DNA of 64,000 bases from Thermosynechococcus sp. CL-1. GTDB lineage: Bacteria > Cyanobacteriota > Cyanobacteriia > Thermosynechococcales > Thermosynechococcaceae. Shown here in pieces: positions 63,872-64,000 of the stretch. Every line of letters starts with the position of its first letter. Position 1 is the stretch's first letter. The stretch spans positions 2,583,824-2,647,823 of the forward strand of contig NZ_CP040671.1 of the NCBI RefSeq assembly GCF_008386235.1. The letters run 5' to 3'. Position numbers and translations under genes: made by a program. The notes beneath the pieces are model-generated. The model was not told where the DNA came from, did no database searches, and saw only the letters and a program-made list of their open reading frames with translations.

Positions 63872-64000
63872 ACGCCCTAGTCAGTCGTTAGAGCGATCTA
63901 CAATCGTATCACTTCCCGTGAGGCAGCGGTAGCCCTGCAGGGCTATTGCCGTCTTGGTCGTGTTGCCTATCATTGCTCACATCCTACGGACGAGGTTTGC

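Overview
The window reads as chromosome of a thermophilic unicellular cyanobacterium of the Thermosynechococcus type. The evidence is a cyanobacterial gene set (light-dependent protochlorophyllide reductase, Vipp1/PspA, PII, PixJ phototaxis photoreceptor, sucrose-phosphate synthase, SLH porin), frequent HIP1 palindromes (GCGATCGC), moderate GC content and very tight gene packing. The methyl-accepting protein at 17327-20149 carries its two chromophore cysteines at residues 494 and 522, the numbering I remember for TePixJ of T. elongatus/vestitus BP-1. A haem protein at 10158-10733 matches what I remember of Tll0287. Strain identity cannot be settled from the sequence alone.

Layout. 1-12.7 kb is core metabolism: the end of cysW, hom, a kinase-like fusion, panB, a DnaJ-like protein, hisC, a pentapeptide protein, vipp1/pspA, an ECF-type permease coupled to pabB, and a redox cluster (DUF3122 protein, His/Cys haem protein, sulfide:quinone reductase-like flavoprotein), then ssb. 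12.7-14 kb is a scar: a decayed IS630-family element with both inverted repeats and TA flanks, one end of which supplies the start codon of a DUF559 gene. 14-22.4 kb is a complete pix phototaxis operon on the minus strand (pixG-H-I-J-L plus a sixth CheW-like gene). 22.6-27.1 kb holds three paralogous coiled-coil plus PD-(D/E)XK-like genes around an SLH porin, one with a higher-order tandem repeat.

27-40 kb: lipA, por with a small exported protein, gnd, an ABC exporter, glgB, pyrD, a protein of 19-residue repeats, an ECF-type ATPase and the two-domain sucrose-phosphate synthase, followed by the tail of a lost polysaccharide deacetylase. 40-50 kb: a Ser/Thr kinase, a PEP-utilising protein with a degenerate ATP-grasp region, the (p)ppGpp synthetase/hydrolase, an unknown protein, purE, queG, a VKOR-thioredoxin fusion and an OmpR-type regulator. 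51-57 kb: aroE with a small membrane protein, glnB (TTG start, NtcA box upstream), rph, a HAS-barrel-like protein, comM, a lipoprotein binding protein and hpnH. 57.8-64 kb: a structured rne leader, rne, glsA, and the minus-strand cluster rpmH - rnpA(-PH fusion) - yidC - jag.

Carbon partitioning (glgB, gnd, sucrose-phosphate synthase), nitrogen sensing (glnB) and the stringent response (rel) are interspersed rather than clustered. Many convergent neighbours share interlocked stop codons, which suggests a streamlined genome. I found no tRNA, rRNA or CRISPR array.
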